Assembly (NCBI RefSeq): GCF_900113765.1 | Contig: NZ_FOQO01000013.1 | Location: 62,001-126,000 of the forward strand | Length of the DNA: 64,000 nt | Source: Parapedobacter indicus | GTDB lineage: Bacteria > Bacteroidota > Bacteroidia > Sphingobacteriales > Sphingobacteriaceae | Reading direction: 5' to 3' | The notes under the pieces: model-generated | Databases searched by the model: none | What the model was told of the DNA's origin: nothing | Seen by the model: only the letters and a program-made list of their open reading frames with translations | Translations under genes and position numbers: made by a program | Shown: piece after piece, positions 25,764 through 34,520 of the stretch | How positions within the stretch are numbered: the first letter of the stretch is position 1 | How the letters are laid out: each line of letters begins with the position of its first letter

Positions 25764-27470
25764 TTATTGATTCGGCCAGCCGGGATTTTGGATGAGGTTT
25801 TCATTGATGAGCAACTCATTTACCGGTAGTGGATCGAGATAGTCGCGGTCTGCCTTGAACTGGTATCCATTGGGCAGGATATCCTGATAATAGTCGATGT
25901 ACCCGTTTTCATCGAGGTTGATATTGCTGAAACCGGGGTAGTCTGACGCGTTGAATTTAGCACCTTTGGGTCGCTTATTGACAAAAAGATCGTGTGCGCG
26001 CCACCGCATTAAATCGGCGAGACGGTATCCTTCACAGGCCAGCTCCACGCGCCGCTCGCGGCGTATTTCATTCAGCAGCGGTGTCAGCGCGGGGAAATCC
26101 CACCTGGGGTCGACCGTAATGGATCCCATCGTCAGATCGGGCATTTGTACGCGTCGGCGCAGCAAGTTGATCGATTTATTGATGTCATCCTGATTTAACG
26201 ATCCCAGCTCGGCCTTGGCCTCGGCATAGTTGAGCAATACTTCGGCATAGCGGAAGATGATGGCTGCCGTGGTCGATCCAAAATCGGCTTGCTGCAATTG
26301 CTTGTTGGGCAACGCTCCCTTTTGAATCTGGTACCCGGTGGTGGTATTCGCTTCTCCACCGAGATGTACGGGCGCTCGCTCAAAAACCAGGTCTTCATTG
26401 ATCGGATCGCCCGGTGCAAAGACGATGGCATCCAAACGCGGGTCTCTATTCCGGAACTCAGTGGTAAGGTTCGCATCGCCTTCGTACGAGGAACTGACTG
26501 CGATGGGTTTTCCATCGGTACACAGGTAGGCGTCAACCAGCGATTTGCTTACCCCCGTGGCACCGCCGATGATGGAAAGGAAACGCTGCCCGTTATGCGC
26601 GTTGAAACCCAGGATATAACGCTTCCAGAAAATCACCTCCGGATTGGCGCCCAGATCACTCTGGTTGAACAGCGAAACGTAATCGGCTACGCTGCTGCCC
26701 GCCACTTGGTACCTTCCGGCATTCATTATTTGTAACGAGGCATCTACAGCTTGCTGCAAATAGGTTTCAGGGGTGGCATTCTGGACGCCAAACGGCGTAC
26801 CGGCATGATATTTTTGCCATGTACCTTCGTACAAGGCAACGCGTGATTTTAACGCCAACGCTACGTATTTGTTGATCCGGAAATCCGGCGCATCTGGCTT
26901 CAGGTATTGGATGGCTTGGTCCAAGTCTGCCAATATCCGGTCTGCGATGACATTGCGCGGTTCACGCGGATTGTACAATGCCTCATCGGCCGTACCCAGC
27001 GGTTGGTCATACCAGGGCACGCCACCGAAGCGCTGCAGCAAATCGAAGTAAATATAAGCCCGGAAAAAGAATCCTTCGCCTATGTATTGGTCAACATCGG
27101 CCGTCCGCCCACCCATATTATCGATAACCCGCTGGTAGTTGGCATGAAATACGTTGATGTTGCGCACATTGTTCCAAGCCCATCCGCCACCGGTCTGCGG
27201 CAGGGCCCGGACGCCACCTAACCGTGTATTGTAGACGCTCGGCACCATGTTGTCACTGTTGTTGTCCCGCCAGAAGGGACCGCCATCGTGAGATGACCAT
27301 CCAGGGAATAACTCGTAAAAGGGATTGAGGAAAAGCGCCAGGTCTTGGCTGGTCTTCCAGAAGTTGACTTCGGTAATCGCGTCGAGCGGCGTTTTATTCA
27401 AAAATTCACTTTTCTCACACGATAGCAACGTGGCAAAAAAAGCAAAAAGTACGATGTATGTTGTTTTCAT
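25764..27470 (-). CDS. SusD/RagB-family glycan-binding lipoprotein (PUL 1)
   Basis: 568 residues, lipobox LLSC at residues 15-18. SusD hallmarks: N-terminal KTPLDAITEVNFWKTSQDLA, TPR-like helices with GEGFFFRAYIYFDLLQRFGGVP near 125, IIFRYAEVLLNYAEAKAELG near 390, and the C-terminal LLNEIRRERRVELACEGYR. It caps the SusC transporter encoded 10 bases upstream and captures glycan at the outer face. Confidence 0.95.
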   Translation of the reverse strand: MKTTYIVLFAFFATLLSCEKSEFLNKTPLDAITEVNFWKTSQDLALFLNPFYELFPGWSSHDGGPFWRDNNSDNMVPSVYNTRLGGVRALPQTGGGWAWNNVRNINVFHANYQRVIDNMGGRTADVDQYIGEGFFFRAYIYFDLLQRFGGVPWYDQPLGTADEALYNPREPRNVIADRILADLDQAIQYLKPDAPDFRINKYVALALKSRVALYEGTWQKYHAGTPFGVQNATPETYLQQAVDASLQIMNAGRYQVAGSSVADYVSLFNQSDLGANPEVIFWKRYILGFNAHNGQRFLSIIGGATGVSKSLVDAYLCTDGKPIAVSSSYEGDANLTTEFRNRDPRLDAIVFAPGDPINEDLVFERAPVHLGGEANTTTGYQIQKGALPNKQLQQADFGSTTAAIIFRYAEVLLNYAEAKAELGSLNQDDINKSINLLRRRVQMPDLTMGSITVDPRWDFPALTPLLNEIRRERRVELACEGYRLADLMRWRAHDLFVNKRPKGAKFNASDYPGFSNINLDENGYIDYYQDILPNGYQFKADRDYLDPLPVNELLINENLIQNPGWPNQ

Positions 27471-27480
27471 AATCTTTTCG

Positions 27481-30400
27481 TTAAAAATTGATGTTCAACC
27501 CGAGGGAGAGCGTTTTCTGAATCGGGTAAACCTTGCCCCTGCCGAAATTGCCGTCGGTACCTTCTGGATCGAGAAACCGCTCGATGCCCGAAAATGTCAG
27601 CAAGTTTTCAGCATTGAAGAAAATCCGGGTTTGGGAAATGGACAGCCGATTGGTCAATTGTGCTGGCAACGTGTAGCCCAGCGACAAGTTCTTCAACCGG
27701 GCATAGGCCGCGTTCTGTAGGTATCGCGTTGACGTTTGCCGATTCTTATGCGTTTCGGCACTGATATAGGGGTTCGGCCAATAGCCATCCGGATTATCCG
27801 CCCGGTAATAATCCATATGTTGCTCAAATACACTCGTGCCCCATACATTGTCCGCATGGCCCCAGAAAAGCCAATCGCCGCCGCCCGAAAAATCGACATC
27901 CCGTTTCCCTACGCCGGTCCAAAACATATTGAAGTCGAACCGTTTATAGTTCATGCCCAGATTCAGGCTGTATAAATACCGTGGGTTCGAATTGCCAATG
28001 ATGCGCAGGTCGCCCGAATTGTCAACCGTATTAAGACCCGGGCCTATTTCACCATTCCCATCTACGTCTTCATACCGTACGTCGCCGGGCTTCCATACCC
28101 CGAAAAAGCGCGACTGATCCGGTGCCGAAGCAATTTCTTCGTCCGATTGGAACAGCCCGTTTGAATGATAGCCCCATATTTCGCCCAGTACGCGGCCCTC
28201 GTAGTTCTGGGAAAGTACACGGTTGGGATTATTCCACCGGGTGATGACCGTCTTGTAGTCGGTAAGGCCAACCGTGAGGTCGTAGTGGAAGTCTTCCTGT
28301 ATCTTTCCCTTGTAGGTAACGCTGAGCTCCCATCCGGTGTTCTTTTGCGCGGCATTGTTTTCCTGAGGCACGCCGGTGCCCAACGTTGCGGGCAAGGGAT
28401 TGGGTGTGCCGATCATGTCCGAAATCTCCCGCTTAAACAAATCGAACGTAACCAAAATCCGATTGTTCATCAACCCTGCATCGAAACCAACGTTCGTGGT
28501 ACTGATCGTTTCCCAAGTGAGCGCGGAACTCACGATGCCCGGGGCATTGATTCCGATCACCGGCGTATTGCCGGCTACCCACGATACCTGCGGATTTACC
28601 GGCATGACGGGAAGGTAGAGGAAGTTGGCAACGTTGTGATTGCCCAGTGAACCGTAGGAAGCCCTTAGCTTAAACTCGTTGACGGTCTGCTTAAGTGGCG
28701 CCCAATAGTTTTCCTCGGAAAGGCGATACGCCACCGAAACCGATGGAAAAAACCCGAAACGCGACGCTTCGTCGAACCGGGAACTGCCTTGGTAACGGCC
28801 ATTGAACTCCAACAGGTATTTGTCGCGATAATCGTAATTGAGCCGCGCAAACGTTCCCATGGTCGCCCACTCATTCATATGATCGTACAAACGGGTCGAT
28901 CCGGTGGCAAGCAATATGGCCGGAACGTAATCCGTCAACAGGTTGTCGCGATAGCCCGAAAGGTCCTCAAATCTGCCGAATTCACGCTGATGGCCCACGA
29001 GCAGCTTGAAATTATGGTCTGAAACACGCGTTTCATAGGAAGAATAAATATTGGCATTCCAATAGTTGTTGCGCGCATAAGTTTTAGTCAGGCTATTGAG
29101 GGGCGTGGTATCAAAATGGGTGTACAACGTTCCATCGGGCCCCACTGCATCCACTTTGGCACGGTGGAGCGAAGAGGTCGAAGCTTTGTTGTTCCAGCCG
29201 TAATCGCCCTTGATTAACCAACCTTTGATGGGCTCAAATTCGGCCTCTATCTTCGTCCAGAAATCGTTCGTGACGTGCTTTTCCCTTCCCCCATCCTCAA
29301 AAACCTGGAAGCGTGACATTTCACTCCAGGTACCATTGGGATATCTTACCGGGTCTGTTGGAAACCGCCGCGGGAAATCGTGCCACATCACCGAGCGGTC
29401 CAGACCGTACCCGTCGTTGGGGTAGTCTATATCGCTGTTGGAAAACTTGGTCAGGAAATTTATGCGCATCCAATCGGTGATCGTAGCGCTGATCTTCGCA
29501 TCGATGTTATACCGCTTATAGCCTTCGTTGGCATAACGCATTTGTCCACGGTGGTCAAAGAGTCCTAGCGAAACATAGTAGTTGAAATGCTGGCCACCGC
29601 CGTTCATGCTGAGGTCGTGCTTCTGGCGCAATGCCCAGGGCTTGAGGATTTCGTCATACCAATTGGTATTGCCATTGGCGTTTTCGCGCTTTGCCCACTT
29701 TGATGGGTCCAACGGATCCGGCCCCACGGCGGGGATACTGGTTGGGTCTTGCATGTACTGTTTGATTCGCTCAATCACCTCGTCGGAAAATAACGGAGCG
29801 CTGCCAGCATTGACCGTGGCGGCATTAAGGTACGTCGAAAAATCCAATGAATTCACCGGGTGCGGCAACCGCGTCGGCGCACCCATGGAGAGGGTGTTGT
29901 TATAGTTAAACCGAGGTTTCCCTTCGCTGAATTGCCCTTTTTTTGTGGTGATAAGGATGACCCCATAGGGTGCGTTCGCACCGTAGATAGCCGCTGAAGA
30001 GGCGTCTTTGATAACCGAAATGCTCGCTATGTCTTCGGGGTTGACCAGGTTGATATCTACCGGCAACCCATCCACCAACACCAGCGGATTGCCCATCCCC
30101 CGGATATTGAAGTTCATGGTGGCATCGGGCTGGCCTCCTGAATTATTGGTAAATACATTGAGGCCGGGGCTTATGCCCTGCAACGCCTGGCTCACATTGC
30201 CGATGGGGCGGTCTGCAAGCCGCTCACCGTCTACCATTTCCACAGCACCGGAGAGGTTGGCCTTTCGTTGTGTACCGTATCCCACCACGACTACCTCATC
30301 CAGGTCGCTGACGGAATTCGTCAGCGTAACCTGCACCGAACGTTGATTGGAAACGTCTACCTCTTGGGATTCAAAACCGACGTTGCTGAACACCAATGTC

Positions 30401-30939
30401 AAATTGCCCTGCGGCAAAGTGAGCCTGAAATTTCCCTGGGCGTCTGTCGTAGTGACGGAGTTGCCGCCTTTTACCGATACGGTAACACCGGAAAGGGGCG
30501 TTCCCTGCGCATCGGCTACTCTACCGGTGATTTCACGTTGCTGGAGTTCCGCTGCTGGAGGGGCTGAACCCGGGCGTTTGGTGGTGGCTTTCGGCTTGAT
30601 GACGATGATGCCGTCTTTCAATGCCCATTCCAGTTGCTCATCGGCCAGGATAGCGGCCATGGCCTCTTCCAGATTTACGTGTTCTACATGTACGCTGACC
30701 CGGGTTTGCGCAATGCGGTCTCCACGGAAAAAAAACGAATAGCCTTGTTGCACCTGGATCTGCTTCATCACATCGCGCAGCGTCTTACCTTGCACATGTA
30801 AGGTAATGTGTTGTGCTTTTACATCTGCGGAGGTCTGTAAAACGAACCCTAGAATTAAAAAAGCCACTAACTTCATCATGATGAATATTCGAATTGTCAA
30901 AGGCCATGACATGCCTTTAACAGATGGTATAAAAATCAT
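27481..30939 (-). CDS. SusC-family TonB-dependent transporter with STN domain (PUL 1)
   Basis: 1152 residues. After the signal peptide (MMKLVAFLILGFVLQTSA near residues 21-37) comes a secretin/TonB N-terminal (STN) domain (about 45-115, TLRDVMKQIQVQQGYSFFF), a carboxypeptidase-regulatory-like domain (about 135-215), the VVVGYGTQRKANLSGAV plug start, and a 22-strand barrel ending LGLNINF. The STN domain signals to the anti-sigma FecR upstream. Starts at 30939, 30912 or 30879 are possible; the last gives a standard signal peptide. Confidence 0.95.
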   Translation of the reverse strand: MIFIPSVKGMSWPLTIRIFIMMKLVAFLILGFVLQTSADVKAQHITLHVQGKTLRDVMKQIQVQQGYSFFFRGDRIAQTRVSVHVEHVNLEEAMAAILADEQLEWALKDGIIVIKPKATTKRPGSAPPAAELQQREITGRVADAQGTPLSGVTVSVKGGNSVTTTDAQGNFRLTLPQGNLTLVFSNVGFESQEVDVSNQRSVQVTLTNSVSDLDEVVVVGYGTQRKANLSGAVEMVDGERLADRPIGNVSQALQGISPGLNVFTNNSGGQPDATMNFNIRGMGNPLVLVDGLPVDINLVNPEDIASISVIKDASSAAIYGANAPYGVILITTKKGQFSEGKPRFNYNNTLSMGAPTRLPHPVNSLDFSTYLNAATVNAGSAPLFSDEVIERIKQYMQDPTSIPAVGPDPLDPSKWAKRENANGNTNWYDEILKPWALRQKHDLSMNGGGQHFNYYVSLGLFDHRGQMRYANEGYKRYNIDAKISATITDWMRINFLTKFSNSDIDYPNDGYGLDRSVMWHDFPRRFPTDPVRYPNGTWSEMSRFQVFEDGGREKHVTNDFWTKIEAEFEPIKGWLIKGDYGWNNKASTSSLHRAKVDAVGPDGTLYTHFDTTPLNSLTKTYARNNYWNANIYSSYETRVSDHNFKLLVGHQREFGRFEDLSGYRDNLLTDYVPAILLATGSTRLYDHMNEWATMGTFARLNYDYRDKYLLEFNGRYQGSSRFDEASRFGFFPSVSVAYRLSEENYWAPLKQTVNEFKLRASYGSLGNHNVANFLYLPVMPVNPQVSWVAGNTPVIGINAPGIVSSALTWETISTTNVGFDAGLMNNRILVTFDLFKREISDMIGTPNPLPATLGTGVPQENNAAQKNTGWELSVTYKGKIQEDFHYDLTVGLTDYKTVITRWNNPNRVLSQNYEGRVLGEIWGYHSNGLFQSDEEIASAPDQSRFFGVWKPGDVRYEDVDGNGEIGPGLNTVDNSGDLRIIGNSNPRYLYSLNLGMNYKRFDFNMFWTGVGKRDVDFSGGGDWLFWGHADNVWGTSVFEQHMDYYRADNPDGYWPNPYISAETHKNRQTSTRYLQNAAYARLKNLSLGYTLPAQLTNRLSISQTRIFFNAENLLTFSGIERFLDPEGTDGNFGRGKVYPIQKTLSLGLNINF

Positions 30940-31019
30940 ATATTTGTATTGTTTGAATGGTTATAATTCAGTTTTCTGTCGCAGTTGCAATAACTGCCGG
31001 AGCCATATCAGACATCTTT

Positions 31020-31045
31020 CCGGATGGTGTGGCTGCACCGTCCGG
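31020..31045. promoter_or_regulatory. hairpin between fecR and susC
   Basis: CCGGATGGTG (31020-31029) and CACCGTCCGG (31036-31045) form a 10-bp stem with one wobble and a six-base loop. No U-run follows on the minus strand, so it looks like a leader or processing structure ahead of susC rather than a standard terminator. Confidence 0.45.
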
Positions 31046-31133
31046 CTTTCTTGGCCTAATTACTCCTGCTTGTTTGTGTTAAGTTTCTCTTTCCATATGT
31101 TATGATTTTGGTTTAACCTATTGGTTATTAAAT

Positions 31134-32288
31134 TTACTCGTTAATGACGAGCAGCTGCCTTTTGCCGCCTTGTTCCGTTATCTTAAAATCTAATCCGCTT
31201 TCTCTTAACATATCCAATACCGACGACAGCTGCTTGTCGCGCTTGAACACACCGAAAAACCGCATCGTGGGAACTTTTCCCTGGTAAATCACGTCAATAT
31301 CATACCAGCGCTCAAGTTGTGTAAACGCTGCTTCGGGCGTAAGACCATCGAAATTGAAGTATCCTTCTTTCCAAGCGGTATAGCTGTCGGCGTCAACCGT
31401 ATGTAGTGCCAGGGCCGAACCGGATTTGGTGGTTTGCTGACCGGGTGCCAGGATATGTGACGGCCCCGTTCCGCTGTCGGAATTACCGTTAAGTAACGTC
31501 ACCTTTACCCGGCCTTCCACCAAGGTGGTTTTTGTTTCCTGTTGATTTGGATAGGCAGAAATGTTGAATGCGGTACCCAGTACCTCTACTTCCTGACCCG
31601 AGCTTTTTACTTTGAAAGGCACCGTCGACTTGGTCACTTCGAAATACCCTTCTCCCTCAAGTTCGACTACACGCTCATCACCGGTGAATTTGCTGGGATA
31701 GTGTAAGGTGGAAGCGGCGTTTAGCCATACGATTGTACCATCCGGCAAGGTTAATTGATAGGTGCCGCCCCTCGGCGTAGACAGTGCTAGCTGCTTGACT
31801 ACACCAGCCGTCAGGTCTACGATTTCTTCAGACTGATTTTGGTAGGTAATGCCGTTGTCGCCCACAACGATCCCAGACTGAGCCTCGCTGAGGCTTATCG
31901 TGTGTCCATTTGCCAAGGTAAGGGTCGCTCGATTGCCACCCGGTGCAACGTCCTGCGCGTTGAGGGTTATCAATACGTTGCTGGGCGTTTTCTCTAGGAA
32001 ACTCCACGTTACGGCAGTGGCAACGAGAATTGCGGCCGCGGCATAAGGGAGCCACCGGATGATTTTCCGCTTAGGCTCCCTGCCATTGATCCGGTCTAAA
32101 ATACGGCTATATAGCCGTTGCTTGTGCTCCTCATCACTTTGGGCATGGAAGGGCGGAACGTCAATGGGTGCATCGCTAGCTTCGTTAAACCACTGCTCAA
32201 ATTCCTGCTGTTCTTCGTTACTGAGCGTGCCGGTAAGCCATTTATTGGCTAACTCTTGCAACCGGACCGCATCTGCTTGTTTTGCCAT
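31134..32288 (-). CDS. FecR-family anti-sigma factor
   Basis: 384 residues from Met 32288 (MAKQADAVRL). Cytoplasmic N-terminus (LQELANKWLTGTLSNEEQQE), one transmembrane helix near 85-105 (WLPYAAAAILVATAVTWSFL), periplasmic FecR domain (LPDGTIVWLNAASTLHYPS near 215, VLGTAFNISAYP near 260) and a C-terminal DUF4974/STN-like domain (ALTQLERWY-like motif PEAAFTQLERWYDIDVIYQG). It transmits the SusC signal to the ECF sigma factor encoded just upstream. Confidence 0.92.
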   Translation of the reverse strand: MAKQADAVRLQELANKWLTGTLSNEEQQEFEQWFNEASDAPIDVPPFHAQSDEEHKQRLYSRILDRINGREPKRKIIRWLPYAAAAILVATAVTWSFLEKTPSNVLITLNAQDVAPGGNRATLTLANGHTISLSEAQSGIVVGDNGITYQNQSEEIVDLTAGVVKQLALSTPRGGTYQLTLPDGTIVWLNAASTLHYPSKFTGDERVVELEGEGYFEVTKSTVPFKVKSSGQEVEVLGTAFNISAYPNQQETKTTLVEGRVKVTLLNGNSDSGTGPSHILAPGQQTTKSGSALALHTVDADSYTAWKEGYFNFDGLTPEAAFTQLERWYDIDVIYQGKVPTMRFFGVFKRDKQLSSVLDMLRESGLDFKITEQGGKRQLLVINE

Positions 32289-32386
32289 ATTTCTGTTCGA
32301 GCCTTTACCAATAGGTACCCCGAACACGGCAAATGACACACCACTCCCTTAAAAAAAATACAACTCGCTGGATAACAATTCGATAA

Positions 32387-32956
32387 TTAAAGCAAAAATC
32401 CCGTAAGGAAGGTATCCAGCCCGGTGCGTAATTGCTTTTTTATCCGGACCAGTCGGGCATTGACTGCTTTCTCAGATAAGCCGAGTTTTTCGGCAATCTC
32501 GTGATGGGACCTGCCTTCCTCTTTGCGCATTAGGTAGATTAGCCTACTCTGCGCCGGCAAGGTACCGATGAACTCCTCGAGCCGCTGCCGGAGTTCTTCG
32601 AAATTCAGGTATTCCTGCGTGGAATCATCAAGTAGGTCACCGCTCACCGCCTGCATTTCCGCATGGAGACGTCGTGTACGCTGACTGTCCAGCAACTTGA
32701 TGATGCGGTATTTGACAGACACGTAGAGGTAGTTATCCAGCGTCGACGTAAGTTGCAGCGTGGCACGTTTTTCCCACAAGGACACAAAAATGTCCTGTAC
32801 GATATTTTCGGCGTCAGCAAACTCAGTGGTCCGCTGCGCGGCGAAATACAGCAGCTTTTTCCAATAACGTTCATAAAGCGCTGAAAATGCATGGTGATTA
32901 TCGATGCGTAATAGCGCCATCAACTCGGAATCTGTGAGGCTTTTGAGTGCTTCCAT
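32387..32956 (-). CDS. ECF-type RNA polymerase sigma-70 factor
   Basis: 189 residues. Region 2 is AFSALYERYWKKLLYFAAQR to DAENIVQDIFVSLWEKR (residues about 22-65), and region 4 is LPAQSRLIYLMRKEEGRSHHEIAEKLGLSEKAVNARL (about 128-165), a helix-turn-helix for the -35 element. FecI-like Bacteroidota sigma factor, expected to activate the STN-SusC operon that follows the fecR gene. Confidence 0.95.
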   Translation of the reverse strand: MEALKSLTDSELMALLRIDNHHAFSALYERYWKKLLYFAAQRTTEFADAENIVQDIFVSLWEKRATLQLTSTLDNYLYVSVKYRIIKLLDSQRTRRLHAEMQAVSGDLLDDSTQEYLNFEELRQRLEEFIGTLPAQSRLIYLMRKEEGRSHHEIAEKLGLSEKAVNARLVRIKKQLRTGLDTFLTGFLL

Positions 32957-33206
32957 GGCTTATCTTACGTTAACAAACAACCTGCTGATCACGATGCAAC
33001 CGAGTTCTAATTGGATTAGTGAAAATCGCACCTATGATGGGTGCATATCGCTATTACAAGACAATTATGGGGAAAAAAATCCAATATATCAAGGGGAATC
33101 AGCACGCAAACGGTTGCTCAATTTAGGCGCATCAAGGCTGTGTGCATATTGATTTTCAACCGCGATTTAGTGTTCGATACCGCCGCCAGGATGGGGAATT
33201 CGTTCG

Positions 33207-33500
33207 TTATGAATACCGGATAATTACATTCACCATCCCTGGATTGAAAAACGATGGCTCGAACGATTCGATTAGGCCCCTTTGTTCATAGACGCGCAAT
33301 TCGTGGTACACCCGCTCGCGCAATGCGCCTGTGCCGTGACCGTGGATGAAGCGGATTTCTTGCTGACCGTCTTCGATGGCGTTATCCAGTGCGGTACGCA
33401 TGCGTTCAATGCTCAGCTGTACCATGTCTTCGCCGCTGAGGCCCGAGGTATTACGCATGAATGCACGGAGATGCAAATCCACTTCCTGTACAGATGCCAT
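33207..33500 (-). CDS. Smr-domain protein
   Basis: 97 residues from Met 33500 (MASVQEVDLHL). The two Smr signatures are present: VDLHLRAF near the N-terminus and FIHGHGTGALRERVYHEL in the middle. Smr domains, as in the C-terminus of MutS2, have nicking or RNA-cleaving activity. This is a stand-alone version, the minimal length for the domain. The frame extends to 33566, but the extra residues run through a terminator hairpin and are not plausible. Confidence 0.85.
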   Translation of the reverse strand: MASVQEVDLHLRAFMRNTSGLSGEDMVQLSIERMRTALDNAIEDGQQEIRFIHGHGTGALRERVYHELRVYEQRGLIESFEPSFFNPGMVNVIIRYS

Positions 33501-33535
33501 GATACAAAGGTAGGAATATAAAAACGCTGTAAAAA

Positions 33536-33560
33536 ACGCGCCCCAAAAACTGGAGCGCGT
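33536..33560 (-). terminator. terminator after the PorP/SprF gene
   Basis: ACGCGC (33536-33541) pairs with GCGCGT (33555-33560), plus inner CC/GG pairs, with a five- to seven-base loop. On the minus strand it begins 20 bases after the stop at 33580 and is followed by six T (33536-33531). Confidence 0.7.
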
Positions 33561-33579
33561 CTCCAAAAAATTCTGTGTA

Positions 33580-34470
33580 TCAGAGCAGGCTACTTATCCC
33601 GGTAAACCGGTATTGCAGCCCAATCTCGTGGGTGGTGTTGCTGATGCGCCGGTTGAGTGGCTGACTACCCGGATTGAACTGGTAGCTGTAGCCCAGCCCG
33701 AAGCCTCCGAAGTTGAACTGCGCAATACCCGCAAACTCGCCGTAACTCCGCACATTCGCGCCGATGCCAAACACCCGCTTGATGAACACCAGTGCCGAAG
33801 CCTCCGCCTGTGGACGAAGGCTCTCGGAGTACGTCACCAGCACACTCGGCCGGAACTGGAAGTCCGTTCCCAGGTTAAACAGCGCGCCCGCAGTCAGGTG
33901 GTACAGGTTGCGGAAATTATAGCGGCTGTCCGAATCCACACCGAGGCTTCCCAGCATCAGCCGTGGAAGTGACAGGCCGACATAATACCGCTCGGGGCGG
34001 TACAGCATCACACCGAAACCTACCAGCGCATCCGTTTCCTTTACATCCTCCCGGAAGGCCGGATCCATGGGATCCAGCTGCGAGAAGCGACCGTCCATGT
34101 AGCTGACACCTGCATTCAGCGAAAGGCCTACGTATTCCGTTTCCGATATCCGCACGCTCTTGGCAAAAAAGGCACTTGCCTCCGTTAACTTCTCCACCGC
34201 CAGGCTTTCGTGGCGGATGTTCAAACCCGCCGTCGCACCGAACGATGCAAAGCCCACATGGCCGCTGCCCCAGAACGCCGTCGGCGCACCATCCAGACCT
34301 ACCCACTGCCGCCGGCCAATGACCGACACTTCTCCGCCCGGGCTCATCAGGCTCGCCGCAGGGTTGATTACCGTGCGCAGCTGGCCGTGCTGCGTGTGTG
34401 TAAGGGGCTGCTGAGCGTGTAGCCCCCGCAGCCATGCACAGCAGATCAGTATAATTAACAATCGTTTCAT
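33580..34470 (-). CDS. PorP/SprF-family T9SS-associated outer-membrane protein
   Basis: 296 residues. Signal peptide (1-19), then PLTHTQHGQLRTVINPAASL, the typical start of PorP/SprF proteins, and amphipathic beta strands to a C-terminal EIGLQYRF. These 14-strand barrels accompany type IX secretion cargo and are thought to anchor a specific partner at the surface. The neighbour upstream (34521-36608) encodes a T9SS-type protein, so the two probably act as a pair. Third gene of the operon beginning at 38041. Confidence 0.88.
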   Translation of the reverse strand: MKRLLIILICCAWLRGLHAQQPLTHTQHGQLRTVINPAASLMSPGGEVSVIGRRQWVGLDGAPTAFWGSGHVGFASFGATAGLNIRHESLAVEKLTEASAFFAKSVRISETEYVGLSLNAGVSYMDGRFSQLDPMDPAFREDVKETDALVGFGVMLYRPERYYVGLSLPRLMLGSLGVDSDSRYNFRNLYHLTAGALFNLGTDFQFRPSVLVTYSESLRPQAEASALVFIKRVFGIGANVRSYGEFAGIAQFNFGGFGLGYSYQFNPGSQPLNRRISNTTHEIGLQYRFTGISSLL

Positions 34471-34520
34471 TCTATTCTGATTCTTACTTTTTAATAGTCA
34501 ATTCTTAATTCATTCGCCCG

